Below, piece by piece: positions 1 to 6,277 of a stretch of 28,491 nucleotides of DNA. A program made the position numbers and the translations under genes. Source of the stretch: a virus. The stretch covers positions 1 through 28,491 of IMG/VR virus record IMGVR_UViG_3300043331_002603; one strand, 5' to 3'. Each line of letters starts with the position of its first letter. Position 1 is the first letter of the stretch. Below the pieces are notes generated by a model that saw nothing but the letters and a program-made list of their open reading frames with translations, ran no database searches and was not told the origin of the DNA.

Positions 1-60
1 GGCGGCCGCGCCGGCGCGGCCGAAGACGGTGGGCGAGATCATGGAGGCGGTGGTCTGCAC
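1..60 (-). CDS. 5' end of a leftward gene of unknown function (partial)
   Basis: A leftward reading frame begins with GTG at 60 and runs off the left edge; only 20 codons are visible. The start is supported by a Shine-Dalgarno-like AAGGA nine bases upstream, the same motif used by the next two leftward genes. The visible residues begin MQTTASMISPTVFGRAG and are too few to assign a family. The gene follows a 181-base spacer holding two operator-like palindromes, so it may be under separate control from the genes at 242-658. Function not recognised. Confidence 0.45.
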   Translation of the reverse strand, partial: MQTTASMISPTVFGRAGAAA

Positions 61-84
61 GGCTGTTTGTCCTTCGGCTGTTTG
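60..84. repeat. 10-bp direct repeat bracketing a ribosome binding site
   Basis: CGGCTGTTTG occurs at 60-69 and again at 75-84. On the leftward strand the AAGGA ribosome binding motif lies between the copies and the GTG start is at 60. The repeat could serve as a binding site for a translational or transcriptional regulator, or be coincidental. Confidence 0.4.
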
Positions 85-115
85 GCCCCGAGGGTGAAGC
101 CCCGCGGGCCGGTCC

Positions 116-130
116 GTCTCAGGTCGGGCC
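116..130 (+). promoter_or_regulatory. Operator-like site 1 (degenerate right arm)
   Basis: GTCTCAGGTCGGGCC shares the left nine or more bases with site 2 (154-168), 38 bp away. Its right arm departs from the GAGAC consensus, so it is the weaker member of the pair. It overlaps the left stem of the 127-150 hairpin. Confidence 0.4.
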
Positions 131-150
131 GTCGCGTCCACGCGACGGCC
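127..150. terminator. Perfect 10-bp GC hairpin
   Basis: Positions 127-136 and 141-150 are perfect reverse complements (arm GGCCGTCGCG) with a four-base loop, TCCA. There is no T-tract on either side. It lies downstream of the leftward gene ending at 242, so it may be a non-canonical terminator for that transcript, or DNA structure between the two flanking palindromes. Confidence 0.4.
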
Positions 151-153
151 GCT

Positions 154-168
154 GTCTCAGGTCGAGAC
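154..168 (+). promoter_or_regulatory. Operator-like site 2
   Basis: GTCTCAGGTCGAGAC has 5-bp perfect arms (GTCTC and GAGAC) around a 5-base centre. It matches the palindrome found at 1153-1167 in 13 of 15 positions and lies in the spacer upstream of the leftward gene that starts at 60. Confidence 0.55.
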
Positions 169-241
169 GCGCCCTGGCGAGCCAGGACGCGCCCCCTCGC
201 GTCGGTCGGTCGGGTCGACCGGCCGGCGCGGCGGGGCGCGG

Positions 242-535
242 TCAGCGGCCTTCGCGCTCGCGGCGGTTCTTGGCGACGATGTCGTGCGCTCTCCGCCTGC
301 GCGCCAGGCGTTCTTCCTCGGGGTCGCCGATCGCGTCGAGCACGCGCGACAGGAAGTCGAGGGTCTCGCTCGCGCCAGCGCGCTCGTCGGGCCCGAAGCA
401 CGTGGTGAAGGCGTCGTTGAGGTTGTGGAACACGACGTCGAGCCCCTGGCGCAGGGCGAGCCGGTCGTCGTCGTCGAGCTCGCGGAACTGGGCCTCGAGG
501 CAGGTGAGGTTCACGGTGAAGGTGCGGTCTCGCAT
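242..535 (-). CDS. Hypothetical 97-aa acidic/basic protein
   Basis: This leftward gene starts at ATG 535, 12 bases after the stop of the gene at 548-658, with AAGGA nine bases upstream, so the two are probably co-transcribed. The protein is soluble and mainly helical in character. A central acidic stretch (ELDDDDRLALRQGL, about residues 19-32) is followed by a C-terminal third rich in Arg and Glu (EEERLARRRRA and NRREREGR). There are two Cys (residues 12 and about 46) and no signal peptide or membrane segment. I do not recognise the family. Its position, leftward of the terminase genes, is where phages often keep small early or regulatory proteins. Confidence 0.7.
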   Translation of the reverse strand: MRDRTFTVNLTCLEAQFRELDDDDRLALRQGLDVVFHNLNDAFTTCFGPDERAGASETLDFLSRVLDAIGDPEEERLARRRRAHDIVAKNRREREGR

Positions 536-547
536 TGGTGTAGGTCC

Positions 548-658
548 TTACTCGTCGCACTCGCAGGTCGGTTCGGGCCGGTCGTGGTGGAACGCGATCG
601 GCGCTCCGCACTCGTGGCAGACTTCGTCGGGCTTCTCGGACACGCGGTAGTCGTTCAT
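548..658 (-). CDS. 36-aa Cys-rich mini-protein (zinc-knuckle-like)
   Basis: A short leftward gene starts at ATG 658 and ends with TAA at 548. It has an AAGGA Shine-Dalgarno six bases before the start, and no other ATG, GTG or TTG occurs upstream in this frame before a stop. The peptide contains CHEC at residues 14-17 and CEC near the C-terminus (about 32-34), plus two adjacent His between them, a plausible Zn-binding set. Function is unknown; such mini-proteins are often metal-dependent adaptors or host-takeover factors. It precedes the 97-aa gene by 12 bases. The good ribosome binding site and Cys spacing support a real gene despite its size. Confidence 0.6.
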   Translation of the reverse strand: MNDYRVSEKPDEVCHECGAPIAFHHDRPEPTCECDE

Positions 659-711
659 GGTGAGTCCTTCATCGGCCGTCGGCCGGTGGAAGTTTACGGT
701 GAAACAGAGTA

Positions 712-726
712 GTCTCAGAGCGCGAC
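712..726 (+). promoter_or_regulatory. Operator-like site 3
   Basis: GTCTCAGAGCGCGAC matches the left arm exactly and GCGAC on the right, as in site 4. It overlaps the last codons and stop of the 28-aa leftward peptide and lies about 55 bp upstream of the start of the 36-aa gene, so it could control that gene. Confidence 0.45.
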
Positions 727-801
727 GATCGCCGAGAGCAGCAGACCGGCGACGACCGCGATCGAGATCAGACGGAGCGAGCGGAGCGTTGTGTGCGTCA
801 T
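715..801 (-). CDS. 28-aa single-pass membrane peptide, probably leaderless
   Basis: The leftward frame starting at ATG 801 encodes MTHTTLRSLR followed by an uninterrupted hydrophobic segment (about residues 11-28) ending at TGA 715. A positively charged N-terminus before one hydrophobic helix is the layout of a small inner-membrane peptide. There is no Shine-Dalgarno. A TAAGCT hexamer ends seven bases before the ATG, the geometry expected for a leaderless transcript and similar to the promoters before the genes at 1190 and 15561. Possible roles include superinfection exclusion or lysis control, but none can be assigned. The frame stays open upstream to 1137, but that part looks like GC-driven read-through. 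Confidence 0.45.
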   Translation of the reverse strand: MTHTTLRSLRLISIAVVAGLLLSAIVAL

Positions 802-808
802 GTTATAG

Positions 809-814
809 AGCTTA
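809..814 (-). promoter_or_regulatory. Putative -10 box of the leftward transcript
   Basis: On the leftward strand TAAGCT fits TANNNT and ends seven bases before the ATG at 801, predicting transcription starting at or next to the start codon. Operator-like site 4 lies about 40 bp upstream. It lacks the extended TG seen in the rightward promoters. Confidence 0.35.
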
Positions 815-854
815 TCGGCAGCGGCGAGCGAGAAGCTAAATGCAAAAAGCGGTA

Positions 855-869
855 GTCGCAAGCTGAGAC
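855..869 (-). promoter_or_regulatory. Operator-like site 4
   Basis: Read on the leftward strand this is GTCTCAGCTTGCGAC, identical to site 5 (1153-1167) except for one base. The two sites point in opposite directions across the divergent region, each about 30-40 bp upstream of a start codon-proximal -10 box. Confidence 0.6.
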
Positions 870-896
870 CGTGATTCGGAGTTGTAGCACCGGGCC

Positions 897-944
897 GGGG
901 CTCGTTCTCGCGCGCCGGCGTCCCCCGGACGAGCCCCAGCTTTT
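897..944 (+). terminator. Large inverted repeat with following T-tract
   Basis: Positions 897-905 (GGGGCTCGT) and 929-937 (ACGAGCCCC) form a 9-bp stem around a 23-base GC-rich loop, followed by AGC and TTTT at 941-944. It resembles a rightward intrinsic terminator but with a long loop. No rightward gene precedes it, so it might instead be part of a packaging site or a leader structure. Confidence 0.35.
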
Positions 945-1005
945 CCAACTCATGGAAGCTCCCTCCGGCGGCCGGCGCCCCGGCGTCCCCGCGCCGGAGC
1001 CCCCA

Positions 1006-1061
1006 GGCCCCTGCCCGGCGTCCCCTCGCCCTCGGCCCCTGCCCGGCGTCCCCTCGCCCCC
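1006..1061. repeat. 28-bp tandem direct repeat, two copies
   Basis: Units 1006-1033 and 1034-1061 are identical at 27 of 28 positions. Each contains CGGCGTCCCC, which also occurs near 917 and 981, so the decamer appears four times in about 140 bp. Located 130-185 bp upstream of terS, the repeats could be terminase-binding elements; they may also be simple GC-rich slippage. Confidence 0.6.
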
Positions 1062-1152
1062 AGCCGCGGCCCATGGTGACCCTCCCTCCCAGCGCGCAGC
1101 GCCGCCCGCAGCGCGAGGTCGCCCCCTCGCTGCCCACAAGGTAGGGATTCCT

Positions 1153-1167
1153 GTCTCAGCTTGAGAC
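1153..1167 (+). promoter_or_regulatory. Operator-like site 5, at the terS promoter
   Basis: GTCTCAGCTTGAGAC is a near-perfect palindrome ending nine bases before the -10 box of the terS promoter, covering roughly -37 to -23. A protein bound here would contact or replace the -35 region and so could repress or activate packaging and head gene expression. Confidence 0.65.
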
Positions 1168-1170
1168 CCC

Positions 1171-1182
1171 ACGTGGTACAGT
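1171..1182 (+). promoter_or_regulatory. Extended -10 promoter before terS, leaderless
   Basis: ACGTGGTACAGT has TG one base before TACAGT, a classic extended -10. The box ends seven bases before the GTG at 1190, so transcription would begin at the start codon. The same 12-mer recurs with one change at 3406-3417 and 15543-15554. Confidence 0.65.
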
Positions 1183-1189
1183 TGCTCCT

Positions 1190-1669
1190 GTGGGACGGAT
1201 CGACGAGCCCTGGAGGGGAGCGTACCTGGAGGCCCTGCGGCTCACCGGCAGCCCGGCCGCCGCTCGCCGCGACTCCGGCGCCCCGCGCGTCGACGTCGAC
1301 CGCCTCCTGGCCGACGACCAGTCCTTCGCCGACGACGTCGCCGAGGCCGTCGCCCTGTTCCAGTACGAGCAGGTCGAGCAGCCCATCCAGGAGCGCGCGA
1401 CCAAGGGCGTCAAGCGGGCCGTGTACTGGAACGGCGAGGTCGTGGGCTGGGAGACCCAGTACAGCGACAAGCTGCTCCTCGCCATGGCCAAGGCGCACGT
1501 CGACCGCTACCGCGACAGGCTCGAGGTCAAGGGCCTGCCCGCCGCCGCGCCGCTGGACCTCGACGGGCTGAGCCCCGAGGGCCAGGAGCGCCTGCGCGAG
1601 CTGCTGCTGGGCGAGCTGGCGCGGCGCGAGGAGCGCGAGCCGGACGCGCCCGGGTCTGGGGCCGGGTGA
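1190..1669 (+). CDS. terS: Terminase small subunit (probable)
   Basis: This gene encodes 159 residues and directly precedes the packaging and portal genes, the usual place of the small terminase subunit, which recognises phage DNA and hands it to the large subunit. The N-terminal part (WRGAYLEALRLTGSPAAARR, about residues 8-27) reads as the helix-turn-helix common in these proteins. A middle part follows (YWNGEVVGWETQYSDKLL, near residues 83-100), which is typical of small terminases and phage HTH proteins. The C-terminus is charged and helical, suited to oligomerisation. The GTG start has no Shine-Dalgarno but lies seven bases after a -10 box, implying leaderless translation. The family call rests on context plus these motifs. 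Confidence 0.75.
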   Translation: MGRIDEPWRGAYLEALRLTGSPAAARRDSGAPRVDVDRLLADDQSFADDVAEAVALFQYEQVEQPIQERATKGVKRAVYWNGEVVGWETQYSDKLLLAMAKAHVDRYRDRLEVKGLPAAAPLDLDGLSPEGQERLRELLLGELARREEREPDAPGSGAG

Positions 1670-1676
1670 GGCGGCC

Positions 1677-1892
1677 TTGCGCGAGCGGGTCACGCCCACG
1701 AGCCGGAGGAGCCCGCGCTGCAGGTGGTGCGGGATGCCCTGCGCCTCCCCGACCCTCTGGTCGCGCAGCCACGACCTCCGGGACCAGGTGCTCGCGGGCG
1801 CCTACTGCGACTCGGAGTGCCTGCTGATGGCGCACGAGGCCTTCAAGCGCTTCGCCGGGCGCCCCCAGCTGCCGGTGGGTCAGGGCGGGTGA
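1677..1892 (+). CDS. 71-aa Cys-rich small protein
   Basis: A small gene lies between the two terminase genes, starting at TTG 1677 (GAGG five bases upstream) eight bases after terS. The protein contains CRWCGMPC (about residues 15-22) and YCDSEC (about 43-48), a spacing resembling FCS/treble-clef zinc fingers. The stop overlaps the GTG of the large terminase in a GTGA junction, so the two are translationally coupled. Small zinc-finger or HNH-like genes are common around terminases; no HNH catalytic triad is visible here, so an endonuclease role is not supported. An in-frame ATG lies within the Cys motif and would destroy it, which favours the TTG. Confidence 0.6.
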   Translation: MRERVTPTSRRSPRCRWCGMPCASPTLWSRSHDLRDQVLAGAYCDSECLLMAHEAFKRFAGRPQLPVGQGG

Positions 1893-3406
1893 GCGCGGAG
1901 CGCTCCCTGAGCCTGCGGGGCGCCGACGAGCTGCTCCGGAGGGCGATGAGGGACCCCCGGGCCGCCCTGGACCAGCTCGACCGCGCCAGGTGCGCGCGCA
2001 GCCTGTACGCCTTCTGCGAGCGCTTCTGGCCGGTGGTCGAGCCGGGCAGGGAGATGGTGCGCGGGCGCGCGATGCGCGTCGTGTGCGAGCACCTCGAGGC
2101 GGTGTCCGACGGCCGCATCAAGCGCCTCCTGATCAACGTGCCTCCAGGCACCTCGAAGTCGCTCGTCACGTGCGTCTTCTGGCCGGCGTGGGCGTGGGGC
2201 CCGGGCGGTCGGCCGGACAGGCGCTTCATCAGCTGGTCCTACGCCGAGGCGCTCGCGCTGCGCGACAACCGCAAGTGCCGCCTCGTGATGCAGTCGGACG
2301 ACTACCGCCGCCTCTGGCCCGACGTCAGGCTGGTCGCCGACCAGAACGAGAAGTCCTACTTCGAGAACGTCGCGCGCGGGTTCCGCCAGGCGTGCGGCAT
2401 CACGGGCGCCACCACCGGCTACCGCGGCGACCTGCTGGTGGTCGACGACCCGCACAACGTGAAGCAGGCCGAGTCGGAGGCGGTGCGCGAGGCCGCGCTG
2501 CACTGGTTCAGCGAGGTGCTGCCGTCGCGCACGAACGGCGACGACGCGGCCATCGTCGTCATCATGCAGCGCGTCCACCAGAGCGACGTCTCCGGGCACG
2601 TGCTCGAGAAGCTGCCGAGCTGGGACGTGCTGTGCCTCCCGATGGAGCACGAGCCCGACCACCCGACGCCCAGCCGGACGAGGCTGGGGTTCGTCGACTG
2701 GCGGTCCGAGCCCGGCGAGCTGCTGTGGCCCGAGCTGTTCCCGTCGTCGCGCGTCGAGGAGCTCAAGGAGCAGCTCCGCTCGTGGGGCGGCGAGTACGCC
2801 GTCGCGGGCCAGCTGCAGCAGCGCCCCGTGCCGCGCGAGGGCGGCATGTTCCACGCGGACGACTTCACGGTCGTCGACGAGCCGGCCCCGGCGTCGGCGC
2901 GCCGCGTGCGCGGGTGGGACCTCGCGGGCACGCGCGACAAGCGGGCCGCGGCGACGGTGGGCGTGCTCATGGCGCTGCACGAGGGGACGGTCTACGTCGA
3001 GGACGTGGTCCGCATCCAGGGCCGCCCCGCCGAGGTCGAGGCGCTGCTGCGCTCCACCGCCGAGCGCGACGGGCGGCAGGTCGAGCAGTCCATCCCGCAG
3101 GACCCCGGCCAGGCGGGCAAGTACCAGAAGGGCGCGCTGGCCAAGCTCCTGCACGGCTACCCCTGCCGGTTCACGCCGGAGACGGGCAGCAAGGAGGACC
3201 GCGCGCGGCCGCTGGCGGCGCAGGCGGAGGCGGGCAACGTGCGCCTCGTGCGCGCGCCCTGGAACGGGGCGTACGTCTCCGAGATGGCGATGTTCCCCGG
3301 CGGGAGCTGGCGCGACCAGGTGGACGCCTCCTCGCGCGCCTACTCCGCGCTCGTGGTGAAGAAGACCAGGCTGGTCGGCGGTGCGCCCACCCTGTACGTG
3401 GGCTGA
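1889..3406 (+). CDS. terL: Terminase large subunit (ATPase-nuclease)
   Basis: The 505-residue product is the packaging motor that translocates and cuts concatemeric DNA. The N-terminal ATPase has a Walker A-type loop, VPPGTSKS (residues 84-91), and a Walker B, LLVVDD, with Asp186-Asp187 as the acidic pair. The C-terminal RNase H-like nuclease shows GWDLAGTRDK with Asp344, a second acidic position in PQDPGQ (Asp405) and a third in WRDQVDA (Asp476/Asp479). Length is normal for the family. The start is GTG at 1889 in a GTGA overlap with the preceding small gene; longer upstream starts would overlap that gene completely. The promoter for the next gene overlaps its stop codon. Confidence 0.93.
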   Translation: MSAERSLSLRGADELLRRAMRDPRAALDQLDRARCARSLYAFCERFWPVVEPGREMVRGRAMRVVCEHLEAVSDGRIKRLLINVPPGTSKSLVTCVFWPAWAWGPGGRPDRRFISWSYAEALALRDNRKCRLVMQSDDYRRLWPDVRLVADQNEKSYFENVARGFRQACGITGATTGYRGDLLVVDDPHNVKQAESEAVREAALHWFSEVLPSRTNGDDAAIVVIMQRVHQSDVSGHVLEKLPSWDVLCLPMEHEPDHPTPSRTRLGFVDWRSEPGELLWPELFPSSRVEELKEQLRSWGGEYAVAGQLQQRPVPREGGMFHADDFTVVDEPAPASARRVRGWDLAGTRDKRAAATVGVLMALHEGTVYVEDVVRIQGRPAEVEALLRSTAERDGRQVEQSIPQDPGQAGKYQKGALAKLLHGYPCRFTPETGSKEDRARPLAAQAEAGNVRLVRAPWNGAYVSEMAMFPGGSWRDQVDASSRAYSALVVKKTRLVGGAPTLYVG

Positions 3407-3417
3407 CGTGGTACAAT
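3406..3417 (+). promoter_or_regulatory. Extended -10 promoter overlapping the terL stop
   Basis: ACGTGGTACAAT is identical over all 12 bases to the promoter at 15543-15554. Transcription would begin near 3424, giving a short leader of about 15 bases before ATG 3440. The preceding bases fit the GTCTCA palindrome poorly, so this copy may be free of that control. Confidence 0.6.
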
Positions 3418-3439
3418 CTTAGCTCGAGGCTCGAAGAAG

Positions 3440-3640
3440 ATGACGGCGACCTACTGCGCGGGGTGCGGGGGCTGGTTGAGCGGGGCGGTCTGGGCGAGCC
3501 CGCCGCCCGCGGGGTGCCAGTGCCCTCCGGGCTGGCCGCGCCAGGCGTGGACGCTCGACTGGCCCGACCGGGCGCCTGAGCCGGCCGCGCGCCCCGACCC
3601 CGCGCCTCACGACCGCGAGCTGGAGCGCGCCTTCCCGTGA
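3440..3640 (+). CDS. 66-aa Cys-rich small protein with its own promoter
   Basis: The gene starts at ATG 3440, preceded by a purine-rich GAAGAAG, and ends in a GTGA overlap with the portal gene. Residues 6-9 are CAGC and a second pair, CQC, occurs near residues 26-28, separated by a Trp/Pro-rich stretch. This is a plausible zinc ribbon or a redox/metal-binding mini-protein. The last 25 residues are Pro/Ala/Arg-rich and probably disordered. It is the second Cys-rich mini-protein in the packaging region. I do not recognise the family. Its dedicated promoter, shared with portal, suggests portal and head genes can be expressed apart from terminase. Confidence 0.6.
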   Translation: MTATYCAGCGGWLSGAVWASPPPAGCQCPPGWPRQAWTLDWPDRAPEPAARPDPAPHDRELERAFP

Positions 3641-5049
3641 GCGACCTGACCCCCATGACCGACGTCGGCGTCCCCAAGCGCCGCGTCCCGCCCTCGGCGC
3701 GCGGCGGCGTGCCGGGCGTCGCGGTCATCGGCGGCTACCCGCAGACCAACGAGCTCAGCTCCGAGCTGAGCGGGCGCGCGCGGTACCGCACGTTCCGGGA
3801 GGTGCTGCTCAACACCAGCATCGTCGCGGCGTCGGTGCGGTCGTACCTCAACCTGCTCGGCAACGCCGGGTGGACGGTCGAGCCCTCGAAGAAGCGCGGC
3901 GGCAAGCGCGTCGCCGAGCTGGTCGAGGACGCGCTGTTCAAGGACATGGAGACGCCCTGGCACCGCGTGGTGCGTCGGGCCGCCATGTACCGGTTCTACG
4001 GGTTCTCCGTCCAGGAGTGGACCGCGAAGCGCGGCAAGCGCGGCCGGGTGACGTACGCCGACGTCGAGTCCCGCTCCCAGAACACCATCGTCAAGTGGGA
4101 CGTCGACGTCAAGACCGGCGAGGTGCTGGGCGTCGTCCAGGAGTCGCCGTGGAACGGGGTCGAGCTCTACGTCCCGCGCACGAAGCTGCTGTACCTCGTC
4201 GACGACTCGCTCAGCGACAGCCCGGAGGGCGTCGGGCTGTTCCGCCAGGTCGTCGGACCGGCGCGCCGGCTGAAGGTCCTCGAGGACCTCGAGTGCTACG
4301 GCTACGAGTCCGACCTCCGCGGCATCCCCATCGGCCGCGCGCCGATCAGCGAGCTGCGCGCTCAGGGCTGGACGGAGGACGAGATCAAGGCCGAGATCGC
4401 CGGGATCCGTGACTTCCTCGAGAACCACCGGCGCACGCCGCAGCTCTCGCTGCTCCTCGACTCGATCACGTACGAGAGCGAGGACGAGTCGGCGGCGGCG
4501 TCCGCGGCCAAGCAGTACGACGTGAGCCTCCTGCAGGCCTCGACGACCGGGCACGAGCACGTGGCCAACGCCATCGAGCGGCTCAACCGCGAGATCGCGC
4601 GCAGCCTCGGGGCCGAGAGCCTGCTCACGGGCGAGAACGGGTCTGGGTCGCTCGCCATGGCGCGGGACAAGAGCCAGACGTTCGCGCTGACCGTCGCCGC
4701 GAGCCTCCAGGAGATGACGCAGGTGTTCCAGCGCGACCTGGTCACGCCGCTCATGCTGATGAACGGCGTCGACGAGAGCCTGCGCCCCGAGCTCAAGCCG
4801 GACGCGATCCAGCACCGGTCGGTCATCGAGATCACCGAGGCGCTGCGCGACCTCGCCCTGGCCGGCGCGGCCCTCGACCCGGCCGACCCCGTCGTCGACA
4901 GGCTGCGTAGCCTCATGGGGCTCCCGCGCTCGGTGGTGGTGCGCGAGAAGCCCGCGGCCGACGCGACCCTCGACGGCACCCCAAGGAACCAGCTGACCCC
5001 GAACAGCCGCCCGCCCCAGGGCGCGGGGGACGGCGCAGACGACGACTAG
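3637..5049 (+). CDS. Portal protein (DUF935 / Mu gp29-like)
   Basis: The 470-residue protein forms the dodecameric ring at the capsid vertex through which DNA enters and to which the neck attaches. It shows features of the DUF935-type portals: an N-terminal wing with RYRTFREVLLNTSIVAASVR (about 47-66), a central AMYRFYGFSVQEW segment, and a long helical stem with NAIERLNREIARSLG followed by TGENGSGSLAMARDK. The C-terminus is Pro/Gly-rich and acidic and likely disordered. GTG 3637 overlaps the previous stop. The family is typical of Mu-like heads, but here no Mu-type minor head protein (SPP1 gp7-like) follows; adornment genes come next instead. Confidence 0.87.
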   Translation: MSDLTPMTDVGVPKRRVPPSARGGVPGVAVIGGYPQTNELSSELSGRARYRTFREVLLNTSIVAASVRSYLNLLGNAGWTVEPSKKRGGKRVAELVEDALFKDMETPWHRVVRRAAMYRFYGFSVQEWTAKRGKRGRVTYADVESRSQNTIVKWDVDVKTGEVLGVVQESPWNGVELYVPRTKLLYLVDDSLSDSPEGVGLFRQVVGPARRLKVLEDLECYGYESDLRGIPIGRAPISELRAQGWTEDEIKAEIAGIRDFLENHRRTPQLSLLLDSITYESEDESAAASAAKQYDVSLLQASTTGHEHVANAIERLNREIARSLGAESLLTGENGSGSLAMARDKSQTFALTVAASLQEMTQVFQRDLVTPLMLMNGVDESLRPELKPDAIQHRSVIEITEALRDLALAGAALDPADPVVDRLRSLMGLPRSVVVREKPAADATLDGTPRNQLTPNSRPPQGAGDGADDD

Positions 5050-5073
5050 CAAGGCAGCAACGGAGAACAGGCA

Positions 5074-5502
5074 GTGCAGATCCGCTTCCCAGACAGCATC
5101 TACGGTGACCTCGGCAACAACAACGTCGACCTCGGCGCCGACACGTTCAAGGCCATGCTCGTCACCTCGGCCTACACGTTCGACTTCGCGCACGACCGGC
5201 GCGACGACGTGACCAACGAGGTGGTTGGCACGGGCTACACGGCGGGCGGCGTGACGCTGACCGGCGTCACGTACGTCATCGACGGGACCAACCGGCGGTA
5301 CAAGTTCGACTTCAACGACCCCAGCTGGGCCAGCTCGACCATCACGGCGCGCGGCTGCTGGGTCTACAAGAGCCGCGGCGGCGCGGCGTCGGCGGACGAG
5401 CTGGTGGCGTTCATCGACTTCGAGCAAGACGAGTCCTCGAGCAACACCGAGTTCAAGATCCAGCTCAACTCGGTCGGCCTGTTCGTGATGCGCGCGGGCT
5501 AG
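5074..5502 (+). CDS. Virion-associated beta-rich protein, function unknown
   Basis: The 142-residue product begins at GTG 5074 with GGAG upstream. It is mainly polar beta-type sequence with landmarks AMLVTSAYTFDFAHD (about 27-41), GTGYTAGGVTLTGVTY (about 52-67) and STITARGCWVY (about 89-99). I know these landmarks from unnamed phage structural proteins encoded near portal or capsid genes. It has no membrane segment or signal peptide. It is the first of five compact genes between portal and prohead protease. A capsid or tail decoration role is inferred from family resemblance and context, with no enzymatic motif seen. Confidence 0.6.
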   Translation: MQIRFPDSIYGDLGNNNVDLGADTFKAMLVTSAYTFDFAHDRRDDVTNEVVGTGYTAGGVTLTGVTYVIDGTNRRYKFDFNDPSWASSTITARGCWVYKSRGGAASADELVAFIDFEQDESSSNTEFKIQLNSVGLFVMRAG

Positions 5503-5506
5503 ACCG

Positions 5507-5776
5507 GTGGGCCTGACCGAGCAGGAACGCTTCGAGGTCTGGGCGGACCTCATGCGGAGGCGGGTGTTCCCGCCTGGGCTCCTGAAGTCCGAGATCCGCG
5601 CGGCCCTGAACGCCGCCGACGACTGGGTGGACGCGAACGCCGCCAGCTACAACACCGCGCTGCCCCAGCCGTACCGCGGGGCCGCCGACCCTGACCAGAA
5701 GGCGATCCTGCTGGCGCTCATCTGCCTGAAGCGCGCAGGGGTCCTGCCAGGAGGGCTGCTCGAGTGGCTACCGTAA
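5507..5776 (+). CDS. Small helical phage protein, unknown function
   Basis: The 89-residue product starts at GTG 5507, four bases after the previous stop. It is helical: ERFEVWADLMRR at the N-terminus, a middle AALNAADDWVDANAASYN, and a C-terminal hydrophobic helix (QKAILLALICLKRAG). This pattern is familiar from small hypothetical proteins that accompany beta-rich structural proteins like the neighbours on both sides. Its last 13 bases overlap the next gene, implying coupled translation. Function unknown; a linker or assembly partner for the adjacent virion proteins is plausible. Confidence 0.6.
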   Translation: MGLTEQERFEVWADLMRRRVFPPGLLKSEIRAALNAADDWVDANAASYNTALPQPYRGAADPDQKAILLALICLKRAGVLPGGLLEWLP

Positions 5777-6270
5777 GCACCATCCTCAGCCCGCGGCACG
5801 CGGACTTCGACCCGAACATCTCGTCCCCGCAGCTGCGGCGGGTCAACGGGACGAACTTCTCCCGCGTCGTGGCCGCGTTCGACGCCGCGCTCAAGGAGAC
5901 CCTGTTCTTCGTCCTCGCCGCCGTCCGGTGGGGGTCTGGGAGCCTCACGCTGAAGGTGAGGTGGTCCGCCGCCTCGGCCACGTCGGGGAACGTGGTCTGG
6001 GAGGCGAAGCTCGCGGCGATCACCCCCGACGCCGACTCGGGCTCGATCCAGTCCAAGGCGTTCGCCGCGGCCCAGACCGTGACCGACTCGCACCTCGGCA
6101 CGAACGCTGACCGCCTCCACGAGGCGACGATCACCGTCAGCAACCTCGACAGCCTGGCGAACAACGACATGATCGTCCTCAGCTTCGCGCGCGACGCGGC
6201 GAGCGGGAGCGACACCATGTCCGGAGACGCGTGGCTCGACCACCTGATCCTCGAGTGGTCTGACGTCTGA
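5764..6270 (+). CDS. Predicted beta-sandwich virion protein
   Basis: The 168-residue product starts at GTG 5764 inside the end of the preceding gene, with a good GGAGGG ribosome site. The sequence is alternating beta type. Landmarks are VRWSAASATSGNVVWEAKLAA (near 65-85), a middle AAAQTVTDSHLG, and the final SFARDAASGSDTMSGDAWL, seen in many phage virion proteins related to carbohydrate-binding jelly-roll domains. The final Asp/Gly/Ser-rich turn could bind calcium. No catalytic residues are evident. With the lectin-like gene that follows it suggests a surface-exposed, glycan-binding module, an inference from fold-like patterns only. Confidence 0.6.
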   Translation: MATVSTILSPRHADFDPNISSPQLRRVNGTNFSRVVAAFDAALKETLFFVLAAVRWGSGSLTLKVRWSAASATSGNVVWEAKLAAITPDADSGSIQSKAFAAAQTVTDSHLGTNADRLHEATITVSNLDSLANNDMIVLSFARDAASGSDTMSGDAWLDHLILEWSDV

Positions 6271-6277
6271 GGCGCTG

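Larger units (their letters stand above)
61..241. other. Intergenic control region between two leftward genes
   Basis: No convincing gene is seen here. The spacer contains two copies of the GTCTCA palindrome, a perfect 10-bp hairpin between them, and a 10-bp direct repeat (CGGCTGTTTG, 60-69 and 75-84) that brackets the ribosome binding site of the leftward gene starting at 60. A short GACGCGCCC repeat follows the second palindrome. This density of signals suggests a regulatory region. Confidence 0.5.
802..1189. other. Divergent non-coding region upstream of terminase
   Basis: This 388-base stretch separates leftward and rightward transcription. Near 803-880 it is clearly less GC-rich than its surroundings, as expected for promoter DNA. 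It holds two operator-like palindromes facing outwards, a 9-bp inverted repeat with a following T-tract, a 28-bp tandem repeat and the promoter of terS. The frames open across it encode low-complexity Pro/Ala/Gly/Arg sequence and are probably not genes. Packaging (cos or pac) sites commonly lie next to the terminase small-subunit gene, so this is the best candidate location in the window. Confidence 0.5.

Noticed and set aside
715-1137. A 140-aa leftward frame extending the 28-aa peptide upstream
   Set aside because: Most of it is translated from the GC-rich repeats of the divergent region and operator site 4; only the end from ATG 801 has a start context and a sensible peptide.
871-1164. A 97-aa rightward frame in the divergent region
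   Set aside because: Pro/Ala/Arg-rich translation of tandem repeats with no ribosome site; it overlaps the terS operator.
3607-5553. Long antisense open frames such as 3607-5553 (leftward), 15834-18323 (leftward) and 24078-26639 (leftward)
   Set aside because: They lie opposite well-identified portal, tape measure and tip genes; their products are low-complexity Arg/Ala/Gly/Pro or Val/Leu/Asp-rich. They result from the GC-rich codon positions of the true genes.
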